From Fructobacillus sp. CRL 2054 (lineage in GTDB: Bacteria; Bacillota; Bacilli; Lactobacillales; Lactobacillaceae), in NCBI RefSeq assembly GCF_028764065.1, contig NZ_JACOFN010000007.1, positions 1 to 64,000 on the forward strand: a DNA stretch of 64,000 nucleotides, read 5' to 3'. The translations under genes and the position numbers were made by a program. The notes under the pieces were generated by a model. The model saw only the letters and a program-made list of their open reading frames with translations, had not been told where the DNA came from and made no database searches. Every line of letters begins with the position of its first letter. Position 1 is the first letter of the stretch. Of this stretch, positions 42,113-52,241 are shown in pieces.

Positions 42113-42295
42113 TTACTGAGCGGTCTGGCTGTCCTTTGAAAGGGCAGGGACAACGACAACAGCAAGTTCTCCGATAATAACAGTTACTAGTGCTGACATT
42201 GCAGGGTTAAAAGTGACACTCGTCATTTGACCAACGAGGTAGCCGAGGATTAATCCGAAGAATGCTGACCAGATTGCGGTAACGATATAGCGCAT
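42113..42295 (-). CDS. small membrane protein of the YjzD/DUF2929 type
   Basis: A 60-residue protein starting at ATG 42295 with AAAGGTGG upstream; the longer frame to 42352 is not needed. Two hydrophobic segments (residues 3-22 and 33-52) with a short loop and a charged tail match DUF2929 proteins, a small membrane family often next to dnaE in lactic acid bacteria. Its role is not known. It points away from dnaE. Confidence 0.68.
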   Translation of the reverse strand: MRYIVTAIWSAFFGLILGYLVGQMTSVTFNPAMSALVTVIIGELAVVVVPALSKDSQTAQ

Positions 42296-42489
42296 TTTTT
42301 CACCACCTTTTTTATTTAATGCCAATCTTACGCCTATTTTAGAATTGGTCAAGCAACAGAAATGAATTTTCGTCTAGGAAAAGTCGGGTGACCGGTTCGG
42401 ACAATAGGAAACTTCACGGTTTTTTAAAGATATGAGAACAAATTTTCGGTATAATAAAAGCAAGATTTGACACGCTTTGGGAGGTTGCC

Positions 42490-45400
42490 ATGTACGCACC
42501 ATTACAAGTGAAAAGTGCTTATTCACTCTTGCAGAGTCCAAGCAGCATCCAACAGATTGTGGATACAGCAAAGGCCCGCGGCTACCAAGCGGTCTCAATA
42601 GCGGAACAAAACGTGATGTACTCCTTCGTTGACTTTTACAAGGAAGCACAGGAAAAGAACTTAAAGCCGGTCTTCTCACTGCAATTGATGGTGAATGGCT
42701 TAGTGAACCTGGCAACGACTTTCCCAATTTTGCTGACGGCCTACAACCAGCAGGGCTATCAGAACCTGATTGAGCTTTCTTCTAAGAAGATGACCTTAGA
42801 GGATGACGAGCCGATGACGCTTGCCATGTTAGCGGAGCATTTGGACGGACTGGCAGTCACTTTAACGCCTGAATCTGAGTTGGGTCAGTTGATTTCGATG
42901 AGTGATCCATCCACCAAGAACTACCTGGAGAACTTACTCAAGTTAACTGGGCAACCAGGTAGGCTTTACCTTGGAATTTCTCCTAGCCTGTCCTTTGTAC
43001 AGCAAAAGTCGCTGACGGCCTATGCCAGTGAAAACAATCTTGCGTTGATTGCCTGGGACCGGGTTGACTACCTAAATCCAGAGGACACCTTTACGACTCA
43101 GGTTCTGCGTGCGGTGAACGCTGGAACGGTCTTAGAAAACCTAGGACCTCTTTCCCATGAAAAGGGTGCTTTCTACTTGAAGGAGCAGGCGGAACTCGCT
43201 CAATCTTACCAGCAAACCCTTGAATTGAAGAAGGCTTATGAAAATAACGAAGCTCTGATTGACGCCGTTGATGTGTCGTTGACTTTTAAAAAGCCGGCAT
43301 TACCCGTTTATCAGCAAGATACTGGCCTATCTTCAGCGGACTTCTTAAAGCAGTTAGCCCAGGCAGGCTTAAAACGCCGCTTAACTTTGGCTGGTGTTCA
43401 AAACGTGCAGCCCTATGTTGAACGTTTAGAGGGTGAATTGTCCGTTATTATCGACTTAGGCTTTGCTGATTATTTCTTAATTGTTTGGGATATCTTGAAA
43501 TTTGCCCGTGACCATCAAGTGCAAACAGGGGCTGGTCGTGGCTCCGCTGCCGGCTCTTTGGTCGCTTACTGCCTAGGCATTACAAATGTTGATCCATTAC
43601 AGGCTGGTTTGCTCTTTGAGCGTTTCTTGAATCCTGAACGTGCGCAGATGCCCGATATCGATATCGATTGGCCCGATGACCGACGGGATGAACTGCTGGC
43701 TTACTTGCATGACAAATATGGCCACGCCGACTTTGCCCAGATTATTACCTTTGGTACGTTAGCGGCGAAGCAGGTTCTTCGCGATGTCGGCCGTGTCTTT
43801 GGCTTGGATGCTAAGGAACAAAAGAAGCTGACAGATACTATTCCAGCCGGGAAGAACGGCCGCAAGGTTAGTTTGGATGAAACCCTGGCTGACCCTAAGA
43901 ATCGCTTAGAACCAGCTGTGTCAAAGCATGAGTTTGGGAAGCTACTGCTTCAAACCGCGCGCAAAATGGAGAACTTGCCTCGTAATTATTCAACCCACGC
44001 GGCAGGAGTTGTTTTGTCTGACAGCCCACTAACGGAGACGCTACCCGTTCAGCGTGGAAACGATGGTTATTTGATGACGCAACTTCCAAAGGGACCGGTT
44101 GAAGAACTGGGACTGTTGAAGATTGATGTCTTGGGTCTAACGACCTTGAAGATTCTGGCAAAGGGGATTGATTTAGCTCGTCCGGTTCTGGGCGACGACT
44201 TTGACATCAAGAAAATTTCCTTTGAGGATAAAGACACCCTAGCGCTCTTTGCGGCTGGGCAAACCAACGGCGTTTTCCAGTTTGAATCAGCCGGTATGCA
44301 GCGGATGTTACGACGGTTAAAGATTGACCGCTTTGCTTTGATTACAGCCTCGACGGCTTTGTACCGTCCAGGACCCAGTCAGCACATTGAAACCTTTATT
44401 AAGCGTCGATTGGGACAGGAGAAGGTGCCGGTAACGGACCCAGTTGTCGACCGAATTCTAGCTGAAACCTATGGCATCCTGGTTTATCAGGAACAGGTGA
44501 TGCAGGTGGCGGAAGTTTACGCTGGCTTTACACTAGCTCAAGCGGACTATCTGCGCTCAGCCATGTCGAAGAAAAAAGTCCAGCAGATGAAGCAGGCAAA
44601 AGAGGCCTTTTTAAAAGGGGCTCTTGAAAAGGGTCATAGTCAACAGGAAGCGGAGCAGCTCTTTGATTACATTGATCAATTTGCCAATTACGGTTTCAAT
44701 AAGTCACACGCAGTGGCCTATTCAGAACTGTCGTTTTCCTTGGCCTACTTGAAGGCCCACGCACCTTTGGCCTTTTACACAGCTTTGTTGAATGCTCACC
44801 AAGGTGGGGCAGCGAAAGCACAGGGCTATTTGCAGGAAGCTAAGCGTCGCGGCGTCAAAGTCTTAGGACCCGACGTCAATCAATCAGAAGCCGATTGGTC
44901 AATTGAAGGCGGTGCCTTACGGATGGGACTCGGCAATATTTCAGGATTGCCAACGCCATTCATCCAAGATTTGCTGGCTATTCGTGAGCAGGTCGGTGAA
45001 TTCAAGACCATTCAATCCTTTGTTTTGGCTTTGCCGGATAAGTGGCGGAAGCAAAAGGTTCTGTCCTTACTGACTTTTGCAGGGGCACTGGACCGATTTG
45101 GCTACAACCGTGCCGAATTGATTGAGAACATGGATGACTTGCTGACGGCGGCAGCCTTTGGTGAACAGGTGCTGAAAGAAACGAAGATGCGCCAGGTGCC
45201 AGACTTTGGGCTGGTCGAACGCTTGCAAAAGGAAAAGGAAGTGCTTGGCTTTAATTTGTCGGGTCATCCGACAGAAGCTTTCCAAGAAGTTTACGATGCT
45301 GGTAAAGTCAAAAGCATTGCGGAGCTGTCTGAAAACCAGCAGGTGTCGATTTATGGTTTGATTAAGCAAGTCAAAGTCATTAAGACCAAGAAGGGGGACC

Positions 45401-45882
45401 AGATGGCCTTCCTTTCGGTATCCGATATGACAGGCTCTGTCGATGTTACTGTTTTTCCAAAGACCTATGAGCGACTGGCTGATCAATTAAAGATTGGCCG
45501 TGTCTTCCAGATTTCTGGTAAGACCGAAGTGCGACAGGGACTGTCCTTAATCGCAAACCGTTTGGTAGAAGTAAACTCAAACGACGGCAACGACCAAAGG
45601 CAGCAGGAACAGTTAACACAAGCAAAGGCTGATCAAGAGCCTTCAGAGGGAACTTGGTTCCTTCGTTTGACCGATGAAAAGTCCGAGGTTGAGCAGAAGG
45701 CGGCCATTTGGGAGCTGATGAAAAAACATCCCGGTCCGAACCTAGTGACCCTTTATTGGTCGGCTACGAAAAAAAGGCAAAATTTGCCAATCCAATTTGG
45801 ATTAGCTGGTAAAAGTACTGTTATGGCGGCTTTGAAAGCGCTTTTGGGCGAAAAAAATGTCGTTTTTAAACAAAAAGCTTAG
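42490..45882 (+). CDS. dnaE: DNA polymerase III alpha subunit DnaE
   Basis: An 1130-residue C-family polymerase. In Firmicutes DnaE extends primers before PolC takes over and does lesion bypass. The N-terminal PHP domain has lost most metal ligands (LQVKSAYSLLQS instead of H-x-H). The polymerase core has PDIDIDWPDDRR and GAGRGSAAGSLVAY. Next come the tandem helix-hairpin-helix region and an OB fold near residue 955 (VSIYGLIKQVKVIKTKKG). The PHP decay agrees with no proofreading. A TATAAT-like -10 and a GGGAGG site precede ATG. Confidence 0.96.
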   Translation: MYAPLQVKSAYSLLQSPSSIQQIVDTAKARGYQAVSIAEQNVMYSFVDFYKEAQEKNLKPVFSLQLMVNGLVNLATTFPILLTAYNQQGYQNLIELSSKKMTLEDDEPMTLAMLAEHLDGLAVTLTPESELGQLISMSDPSTKNYLENLLKLTGQPGRLYLGISPSLSFVQQKSLTAYASENNLALIAWDRVDYLNPEDTFTTQVLRAVNAGTVLENLGPLSHEKGAFYLKEQAELAQSYQQTLELKKAYENNEALIDAVDVSLTFKKPALPVYQQDTGLSSADFLKQLAQAGLKRRLTLAGVQNVQPYVERLEGELSVIIDLGFADYFLIVWDILKFARDHQVQTGAGRGSAAGSLVAYCLGITNVDPLQAGLLFERFLNPERAQMPDIDIDWPDDRRDELLAYLHDKYGHADFAQIITFGTLAAKQVLRDVGRVFGLDAKEQKKLTDTIPAGKNGRKVSLDETLADPKNRLEPAVSKHEFGKLLLQTARKMENLPRNYSTHAAGVVLSDSPLTETLPVQRGNDGYLMTQLPKGPVEELGLLKIDVLGLTTLKILAKGIDLARPVLGDDFDIKKISFEDKDTLALFAAGQTNGVFQFESAGMQRMLRRLKIDRFALITASTALYRPGPSQHIETFIKRRLGQEKVPVTDPVVDRILAETYGILVYQEQVMQVAEVYAGFTLAQADYLRSAMSKKKVQQMKQAKEAFLKGALEKGHSQQEAEQLFDYIDQFANYGFNKSHAVAYSELSFSLAYLKAHAPLAFYTALLNAHQGGAAKAQGYLQEAKRRGVKVLGPDVNQSEADWSIEGGALRMGLGNISGLPTPFIQDLLAIREQVGEFKTIQSFVLALPDKWRKQKVLSLLTFAGALDRFGYNRAELIENMDDLLTAAAFGEQVLKETKMRQVPDFGLVERLQKEKEVLGFNLSGHPTEAFQEVYDAGKVKSIAELSENQQVSIYGLIKQVKVIKTKKGDQMAFLSVSDMTGSVDVTVFPKTYERLADQLKIGRVFQISGKTEVRQGLSLIANRLVEVNSNDGNDQRQQEQLTQAKADQEPSEGTWFLRLTDEKSEVEQKAAIWELMKKHPGPNLVTLYWSATKKRQNLPIQFGLAGKSTVMAALKALLGEKNVVFKQKA

Positions 45883-45890
45883 ATTCTAGC

Positions 45891-45920
45891 TTGTGAATTT
45901 GCTGCCTTGTGTATTACAAT
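45891..45920 (+). promoter_or_regulatory. pyk promoter
   Basis: TTGTGA (45891-45896), 18-base spacer, TACAAT (45915-45920), giving a 5' UTR of about 50 bases. I found no clear cre site. Confidence 0.55.
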
Positions 45921-45977
45921 GTCTTTAGGAAGTTGTTTGAAGCAACTCACCAAGATATCAAAGGAGCAGATTTACCC

Positions 45978-47384
45978 ATGAAAAAGACGAAAATCGTCTC
46001 AACACTTGGTCCCTCATCAAACGATGTAGATACCATTGTGAAGTTAATTGAAGCTGGTGCTAACGTATTCCGTTTCAACTTCTCCCACGGTGATCACGAA
46101 GAACACTTGGGCCGTATGCAAAAGGTTGCAGAAGCTGAAAAGATTACTGGCAAGACAGTTGGACTTTTGCTTGACACTAAGGGTGCCGAAATCCGTACAA
46201 CTAAGCAAGCTGATGGTAAGATTCAATTCACCACTGGTGACGTATTCCGTATCTCTATGGATGCTAACTTGGAAGGTACACACGACAAGATTGCTGTTAC
46301 ATACCCAGGTTTGTATGATGACGTTAAGGTTGGCGGAAAGGTTCTCTTTGATGATGGTTTGCTTGGAACAACTATCATGGAAAAGGATGACGCAAACCGT
46401 GAATTGGTCGTAAAGGCTGACAACCACGGATTGCTTGGATCACGTAAGGGTGTTAACGCACCTGGTGTTTCAATCAACTTGCCAGGTATTACTGAAAAGG
46501 ATGCCGATGACATCCGCTTCGGTTTGGATCACGAAATCAACTACATCGCGGCTTCATTCGTTCGTAAGCCTGAAGATGTTTTGGATATCCGTGCCTTGTT
46601 GAAGGAAAAGAACATGGAACATGTTCAAATCATTCCTAAGATTGAATCACAAGAAGGTATCGATAACTTGGATGCTGTCTTGGACGTATCTGATGGTTTG
46701 ATGATTCCTCGTGGTGACATGGGTGTTGAAATTCCTGCAGAAGATGTTCCTCTTGTGCAAAACGAAATGACAGCAAACATGAACAAGCGTGGATTGCCAG
46801 TTATTACTGCCACTCAAATGCTTGACTCAATGGAAGATAACCCACGTCCTACACGTGCCGAAGCAACTGACGTTGCCAACGCCGTATGGAACGGAACTGA
46901 TGCTACTATGTTGTCAGGTGAATCAGCTAACGGTGAATACCCAGTTGAAGCCGTTACAATGATGGCTAAGTTGGACGAAAAGGCAGAAACTGTTTTGCCT
47001 AAGTACAACCGTCACAAGGATACTTTCTATCCAAACGACGACATCGAAGCTGCTGCTTACTCAGCTGCACGTTTGGCTGACTCTGTTGATGCCAAGGCCG
47101 TTGTTGTCTTGACTGAATCAGGTTACGAAGCACGTATGCTTTCAAAGCACCGCCCAATGGCACCTATCTTCGCTTTGACTAACGAAGAACGTGTACAACG
47201 TGGTTTGACTTTGAACAACGGCGTATTCCCAATCTTGGAAAAGAACGCTATCAAGTCAGCTGACGAATTGGTTGCTGAATCTAAGAACGTTGCTAAGGAA
47301 CAAGGCGTTGCCGTTTCAGGTGACAAGATTGTTGTTATGTCTGTTGCTAAGTCAGCAAACAACGTTTCAGTTGAAACTCTTTAA
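45978..47384 (+). CDS. pyk: pyruvate kinase
   Basis: A 468-residue glycolytic enzyme that makes pyruvate and ATP from phosphoenolpyruvate. The start is ATG 45978 (MKKTKIVSTLGPSS) with AAAGGAGCAG upstream; the frame upstream is untranslated leader. Motifs: FRFNFSHGDHEEH, IIPKIES, PRGDMGVEIP and TATQMLDSM. The C-terminal regulatory domain is complete, without the extra PEP-utilising domain of some Bacillus forms. Codon use is extreme (AAC, GGT, TTG), indicating very high expression. No pfkA precedes it, as expected for heterofermentative bacteria. Confidence 0.97.
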   Translation: MKKTKIVSTLGPSSNDVDTIVKLIEAGANVFRFNFSHGDHEEHLGRMQKVAEAEKITGKTVGLLLDTKGAEIRTTKQADGKIQFTTGDVFRISMDANLEGTHDKIAVTYPGLYDDVKVGGKVLFDDGLLGTTIMEKDDANRELVVKADNHGLLGSRKGVNAPGVSINLPGITEKDADDIRFGLDHEINYIAASFVRKPEDVLDIRALLKEKNMEHVQIIPKIESQEGIDNLDAVLDVSDGLMIPRGDMGVEIPAEDVPLVQNEMTANMNKRGLPVITATQMLDSMEDNPRPTRAEATDVANAVWNGTDATMLSGESANGEYPVEAVTMMAKLDEKAETVLPKYNRHKDTFYPNDDIEAAAYSAARLADSVDAKAVVVLTESGYEARMLSKHRPMAPIFALTNEERVQRGLTLNNGVFPILEKNAIKSADELVAESKNVAKEQGVAVSGDKIVVMSVAKSANNVSVETL

Positions 47385-47406
47385 TTTTTAAAGCTGTTTC
47401 ACTCAA

Positions 47407-47432
47407 AAGTCCGACTCTGTCGGGCTTTTTTT
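47407..47432 (+). terminator. rho-independent terminator
   Basis: AGTCCGAC/GTCGGGCT with a TCT loop, then TTTTTTT. Confidence 0.8.
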
Positions 47433-47476
47433 GTGTTAAAATTAAGAAAGTTCCAAGCAAATGAGGGATATGATTT

Positions 47477-48478
47477 TTGACAAAACAGAGTGAAAAGATT
47501 TTTACCTTTCAGAATATTGAGCAGCAAAGCGTTTTAACCGGCGCTAACGATCAGCTGCTCGTCTTAATTGAAGAAGCACTGAACGTTTCTCTCCATGTTC
47601 GTGGTTCACAGGTAGTCATTGCCGGAGAAGAGGCCGACCTAACGAAGGCCTATGCCGTTTTGGATGTCTTGTCTAAGCTTGTTAAGAAGCAGGTTTCGAT
47701 TAGTCCAGCTGACGTGGTTTCAGCGACAACCATGGCTAAGAAGGGAACTTTGGAGTACTTCTTAGATTTCTACCAGGAATCGATTATTCGAGATAATAAG
47801 GGCCGTGCGGTTCGTGTTAAAAATTACGGACAACGTCAGTATGTTTCGGCGATTAAGCATAATGATTTAACCTTTGGAATTGGTGCTGCCGGTACTGGTA
47901 AGACCTTCTTAGCAGTGGCCATGGCCGTAGCTGCTTTGAAAAAGGGTGAGGTTGAACGGATTATTATTGCCCGTCCAGCCGTTGAAGCGGGGGAGTCACT
48001 TGGTTTCTTGCCTGGTGATTTGAAAGAAAAAGTCGACCCCTACATGCGACCTATTTACGATGCCATGAACACCTTAATCGGTGCGGATCACGTGGAGCGT
48101 TTAATTGAACGTGGCGTATTGGAAATTGCGCCTTTAGCCTACATGCGTGGGCGTACACTAGATGATGCCTTTATTATCGTCGATGAAGCGCAGAACACGA
48201 CGAACTCGCAGATGAAAATGGTGCTAACCCGTTTGGGCTTCCAGTCGAAGATGGTCGTCAACGGCGACCCATCTCAAATTGATTTACCAAAGGGTGTGAA
48301 GTCCGGCTTATTAGCCGCGAAAAAGATTCTCAAGGGATTGAACCGAGTTGAATTTGTTTACTTCGACAGCCAAGACGTTGTTCGTCACCCAGTGGTCGGT
48401 CAAATCGTGACGGCCTACGAAGAAGCAGACGAAAAATTAAAAGCATTGAAAAAAGCACGTGAAGAAGGAAAATCATAA
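47477..48478 (+). CDS. phoH: PhoH-family ATPase
   Basis: A 333-residue PhoH-like protein. It starts at TTG 47477, 6 bases after GAGGGAT. An N-terminal KH-like domain precedes the ATPase core with GAAGTGKTFLAVAMA (Walker A), IIARPAVEAGESLGFLPGD and VDEAQNTT (Walker B). PhoH proteins bind RNA and partner with the endonuclease YbeY. The stop codon overlaps the next start (ATAATG), so phoH and ybeY are coupled, as in other Firmicutes. Confidence 0.94.
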   Translation: MTKQSEKIFTFQNIEQQSVLTGANDQLLVLIEEALNVSLHVRGSQVVIAGEEADLTKAYAVLDVLSKLVKKQVSISPADVVSATTMAKKGTLEYFLDFYQESIIRDNKGRAVRVKNYGQRQYVSAIKHNDLTFGIGAAGTGKTFLAVAMAVAALKKGEVERIIIARPAVEAGESLGFLPGDLKEKVDPYMRPIYDAMNTLIGADHVERLIERGVLEIAPLAYMRGRTLDDAFIIVDEAQNTTNSQMKMVLTRLGFQSKMVVNGDPSQIDLPKGVKSGLLAAKKILKGLNRVEFVYFDSQDVVRHPVVGQIVTAYEEADEKLKALKKAREEGKS

Positions 48479-48960
48479 TGGATTTAGCGATTATTGATCA
48501 AACCAAGGACGGGGTGACACAGTTCCACAAGGACCTGGTTACCTACGTTTTAGATTATGCTGGTAAGTATCTAGAACTGCCAGACAACACGGAAATGTCT
48601 GTGACTTTTATGAATAACGATGCCATTCAGACCTATAACCGTGACTACCGTGGTTTAGATAAGCCAACGGATGTTATCTCATTTGCCATCGAAGAAGACG
48701 GTGATGATAGTCCTGTCTTAGCTGATGAAGAAATGGATGCTGAGATTGCGAAGAACATTGGTGATATCTTGGTTTCAGTTGATATTATTCAGAGCCAAGC
48801 AGAGTACCTTGGACACTCCTTTGAACGTGAACTAGGTTTTTTGGTTGTTCATGGCTTCTTGCATCTGAATGGCTACGACCACATGCTTGGCGAAAAAGAA
48901 GAAAAAGAAATGTTTGATTTGCAGAGGAATATTTTAGATGACTATGGACTCCGACGCTAA
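48478..48960 (+). CDS. ybeY: endoribonuclease YbeY
   Basis: A 160-residue zinc metalloprotein needed for 16S rRNA 3' maturation and ribosome quality control. The zinc motif HGFLHLNGYDH is complete. NRDYRGLDKPTDVISF is the second signature. An acidic insertion (EEDGDDSPVLADEEMDAE) lies between. It overlaps dgkA by 23 bases, so the block is co-transcribed. Confidence 0.95.
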   Translation: MDLAIIDQTKDGVTQFHKDLVTYVLDYAGKYLELPDNTEMSVTFMNNDAIQTYNRDYRGLDKPTDVISFAIEEDGDDSPVLADEEMDAEIAKNIGDILVSVDIIQSQAEYLGHSFERELGFLVVHGFLHLNGYDHMLGEKEEKEMFDLQRNILDDYGLRR

Positions 48961-49492
48961 ACGCAGCGAAAACCTACAACGTGACGAACTGGCTCGCTTT
49001 CAAGATGAGTTAGATCAATCGGAGAAGGTTCAACAGCAAAGTCAGCAGAAAGAAATTTCTGATGAACACGGACGGGAAACGGGACGAAACCGAAACTTCT
49101 TTAAATCGCTCTTTAACGCGATTAAGGGGATTTTATTAGTCCTTGTCCGTGAACGAAACATGCGTTTCCACGTTGGCTTTGCCTTGATTGTGCTAGCCGG
49201 TGGGCTCTACTTGGGGTTGAACCGTTCGGAATGGCTCTGGGTCGTGATTGGCGTGTTCTTAGCCATTTATGGCGAATTTGTTAACACCGTTGTCGAAGCG
49301 GTGATTGATTTGATGGTGGATAAACGCTACCACCCCTTGGCAGGTCTTGTTAAAGATGTGTCAGCCGGTATGGTGCTAGTTTCTGTGGCTGCTGAAATGG
49401 TTATTTTATTCTTAATCTTCCAGCCACACCTCTGGCACTTCTTCGGTATCGAAACAGATTTCTCACGCTTCATTCACCGTTTGAAAGGATAA
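48938..49492 (+). CDS. dgkA: undecaprenol/diacylglycerol kinase with N-terminal extension
   Basis: A 184-residue protein. Residues about 55-175 form the DgkA/UdpK kinase: AIKGILLVLVRERNMRFH, GEFVNTVVEAVIDLMVD (the ExxN metal site) and KDVSAGMVLVS, with three membrane helices. In Gram-positives it phosphorylates undecaprenol for wall synthesis. The first 50 residues are a polar, Gln/Glu-rich extension (QQSQQKEISDEHGRE) absent from most members of about 125-140 residues. Either that segment is real or the start is within it; no better start with a ribosome binding site is seen nearby. It follows the phoH-ybeY-dgkA-era order. Confidence 0.88.
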   Translation: MTMDSDAKRSENLQRDELARFQDELDQSEKVQQQSQQKEISDEHGRETGRNRNFFKSLFNAIKGILLVLVRERNMRFHVGFALIVLAGGLYLGLNRSEWLWVVIGVFLAIYGEFVNTVVEAVIDLMVDKRYHPLAGLVKDVSAGMVLVSVAAEMVILFLIFQPHLWHFFGIETDFSRFIHRLKG

Positions 49493-49495
49493 TTC

Positions 49496-50407
49496 ATGAC
49501 TAAAGAAGGATTTAAATCAGGTTTCGTTGCTATTATTGGACGACCAAACGTCGGGAAGTCGACTTTGTTAAACCGTATTGTTGGTGAAAAGATTGCCATC
49601 ATGTCGAACAAGGCCCAGACAACTCGTAACAAGATTCAGGGAATTTATACGACCGATGACGCACAGGTGGTCTTCATTGATACACCGGGTGTTCACAAGC
49701 CCCAGAACTCATTGGGTGACTACATGGTTAAGTCAGCTTTCTCTGCCTTGCACGAAGCCGATGCTATCTGGTTTGTGGTGGATGCTTCTAAGAAACGTGG
49801 CGCTGGTGACAACTTCATCATTAACCGTTTGAAGGATGTTACGAATACGCCCATCTTCTTGTTGATTAACAAAGTGGACTTACTTAAAAAGGAAGAACTC
49901 TTTGAAGTTATCAAGACTTATCAGGAAGATGCGCCCGAATGGACGGAAATTTTCCCAATTTCTGCGACAGAAGGTGACAACGTGCCTGAATTGTTGGACA
50001 CGGTTATCGCGGACTTGGACGAAGGGCCTCAGTACTTCGATGCTGACCAGTTAACGGATCACCCTGAGCGTTTCGTTATTTCAGAATTGATTCGTGAAAA
50101 AGTCTTGCAGTTAACACAGCAGGAAGTGCCTCATTCGGTGGCTGTCGTTATTGATAAGATTGAAACGGCCGACGATGGCATTGTTCATATTCAAGCTTCC
50201 ATCATCGTTGAACGTCCAACACAGAAGAACATCGTGATTGGAAAGCAAGGAAAGATGATCAAGCAAATCGGAACTCGTGCCCGTAAGGACATCGAGCGTT
50301 TGCTTGGTTCACGTGTTTTCTTGGAGACCTGGGTCAAGGTTGAAGAGCGCTGGCGTGACCGCCCTCAAGCTTTGCAATCATTGGGTTACCGTAAGGACGA
50401 CTTTTAA
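49496..50407 (+). CDS. era: GTPase Era
   Basis: A 303-residue GTPase that binds the 3' end of 16S rRNA and checks 30S assembly. G domain: [12 protein letters not shown] (G1), DTPGVHKP (G3), NKVDLL (G4). KH domain: [20 protein letters not shown]. It lies three bases after dgkA; a small terminator follows and then recO. Confidence 0.96.
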   Translation: MTKEGFKSGFVAIIGRPNVGKSTLLNRIVGEKIAIMSNKAQTTRNKIQGIYTTDDAQVVFIDTPGVHKPQNSLGDYMVKSAFSALHEADAIWFVVDASKKRGAGDNFIINRLKDVTNTPIFLLINKVDLLKKEELFEVIKTYQEDAPEWTEIFPISATEGDNVPELLDTVIADLDEGPQYFDADQLTDHPERFVISELIREKVLQLTQQEVPHSVAVVIDKIETADDGIVHIQASIIVERPTQKNIVIGKQGKMIKQIGTRARKDIERLLGSRVFLETWVKVEERWRDRPQALQSLGYRKDDF

Positions 50408-50421
50408 AAGATATAAGATTT

Positions 50422-50453
50422 TGCGGCTGGTCGCACAACTGGCCGCTTTTTCG
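50422..50453 (+). terminator. terminator between era and recO
   Basis: GCGGCTGGTCG.../...CTGGCCGC, then TTTTTC. It may be only partial, as recO usually continues the operon. Confidence 0.6.
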
Positions 50454-50487
50454 TACATAAACATGCTAAAAGGAAGAAGAGAGGGTC

Positions 50488-51279
50488 ATGGCACTGATTG
50501 AAGGCTTAATATTACATACAACCGCCTACCGGGACAATGATTTACTGGTCAAAGTCTTTACCAAAGACGCCGGCATTATCACGGCCATGGCCCGGGGTGC
50601 TAAGAAGCAAAAGTCCAAGTTAGCACCTGTTGGACAGGCCTTCACCTGGGTGGTGTTTGACGGTATCTATCCGAAGAACCAGCAGGGGCTGGGCTTTATC
50701 AATTCCATTCAAGAGAGTCGAATTTATAAGAACGTGGTGACGGACTTAACGGCTGCGGCTTACGCGGCACTGATTGCCAAGGATTTAACCGTGGCATTTG
50801 ACGAGAACGTTCCCCAGCCTGAATGGTATGAGAAGACCCTGGCAGCCTTTAAGCAGTTAAATGCGAAAAAGGACCCACAGGTGGTGGCTAACATTATGGA
50901 ATTGCAGTTACTACCGGTTTTTGGGGTTTCACCGAACTGGGTTCGTGACCCCTTATCCGGTGCCGAGACAGGGGACTTTGATTACTCCGATAAGTACAAC
51001 GGGATTATCGAGAAATCCCACTTTGATATGGATGACCACCGGCTGCACTTGGACCAGAAGACGGTCTACTATTTACGACTCTTTTCGACCATTGATATTA
51101 GCAAGTTAGGTTCGGTGACGCTATCGCCGATGACCAAACGAGGTATTCAGCGCGTTGTCGATTATTTATACGACCAGCAGGTCGGCTTTCAACCAAAAGA
51201 AAAACGTTTTATTCAAAAAATGGCAGCCTTTGAGGGACAATTACAGATTAAGCCACGTAAGAAGGAGAGTGACTCATGA
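50488..51279 (+). CDS. recO: DNA repair protein RecO
   Basis: A 263-residue RecO that helps load RecA at gaps. It has the N-terminal OB fold (ILHTTAYRDNDLLVKVFTKDAGII) with the basic AMARGAKKQKSKLAP stretch. The helical middle lacks the zinc-binding cysteines, as in other lactic acid bacteria. AGAGAGG is upstream. The stop overlaps the ansA start (ATGA), so the two genes are coupled. Confidence 0.92.
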   Translation: MALIEGLILHTTAYRDNDLLVKVFTKDAGIITAMARGAKKQKSKLAPVGQAFTWVVFDGIYPKNQQGLGFINSIQESRIYKNVVTDLTAAAYAALIAKDLTVAFDENVPQPEWYEKTLAAFKQLNAKKDPQVVANIMELQLLPVFGVSPNWVRDPLSGAETGDFDYSDKYNGIIEKSHFDMDDHRLHLDQKTVYYLRLFSTIDISKLGSVTLSPMTKRGIQRVVDYLYDQQVGFQPKEKRFIQKMAAFEGQLQIKPRKKESDS

Positions 51280-52241
51280 AGAAAATTTTAGTTTTACATA
51301 CCGGTGGAACCATCGCCATGCATGCTGCAGAAGATGGTGACGTAGAGGTTGGCTCAATCAATCCACTGAATCAAGCACAGTTTGATTTTCCTGCCGTTGA
51401 TTTAGAGATTGAGAACCCCTTTAACATCCCCTCTGAGCACATTACACCAGAACACATGCTCACACTCTACAATCGTTTAAAAGACGCTGAGAAGGACTAT
51501 GACGGCGTTGTGATTACGCATGGAACGGACACACTCGAAGAAACATCCTTTTTCTTGGATAAGACCCTTGATTTGACCATTCCAGTTGTCATGACCGGGG
51601 CCATGCGTTCTTCTAACGAACTGGGTTCTGACGGTCTCTATAACTTCCAGTCAGCCTTGCGCGTGGCCATGGATGAAGAGGCGGATAATCGTGGGGTGAT
51701 GGTCGTTCTAAACGATGAAATTCACGCTGCTCGCTTTGTCACCAAGACCCACGCCACGAACGTGGCGACTTTTGCATCCCCAATCTCTGGACCAATGGGT
51801 ATGATCACCAAGCGGCAGATTATCTTCTTCTACGATTTGCCAAAGACCATGACCTACCCAATTGCCTCGGTTACTAAGAAGATTCCCGTTATGAAGGCCT
51901 ACGCTGGAATGGACGGACAGATTCTTTCGCTCTTTGCTGAAACCGAGCACATCGACGGGATTATCATTGAAGCGCTGGGAGCCGGAAACTTGGGTGAAGA
52001 CGCCGCCCGTGGGGTACAGGAACTCTTGGACGCCGACATCCCCGTTGTTATTGTTTCCCGTTCCTTTAACGGATTGGCTGAACCTGTTTATGATTACCTC
52101 GGCGGGGGAATTCAATTGGAACGCGAAGGGGCAATTTTTGCCCGGGCAGTAAATGGGCAAAAGGCCCGTTTGAAGCTGTTAATTGGACTCGAAAACGGCC
52201 TTTCAAAGAAGGCCTTGAAAGACTTTTTGAACGAATTCTAA
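51276..52241 (+). CDS. ansA: L-asparaginase, type I
   Basis: A 321-residue asparaginase that converts asparagine to aspartate and ammonia in the cytosol. The two catalytic blocks are HTGGTIAMH (nucleophilic Thr) and THGTDTLEETS (Thr-Asp pair), with MTGAMRSS. There is no signal peptide, which fits the cytosolic type I form. It is coupled to recO by a four-base overlap, an unusual neighbour that is likely shared within the genus. Confidence 0.92.
   Translation: MKKILVLHTGGTIAMHAAEDGDVEVGSINPLNQAQFDFPAVDLEIENPFNIPSEHITPEHMLTLYNRLKDAEKDYDGVVITHGTDTLEETSFFLDKTLDLTIPVVMTGAMRSSNELGSDGLYNFQSALRVAMDEEADNRGVMVVLNDEIHAARFVTKTHATNVATFASPISGPMGMITKRQIIFFYDLPKTMTYPIASVTKKIPVMKAYAGMDGQILSLFAETEHIDGIIIEALGAGNLGEDAARGVQELLDADIPVVIVSRSFNGLAEPVYDYLGGGIQLEREGAIFARAVNGQKARLKLLIGLENGLSKKALKDFLNEF

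Noticed and set aside
42296-42352. N-terminal extension of the DUF2929 gene
   Set aside because: The extra 19 codons lie before a good ribosome binding site and do not resemble the family start.
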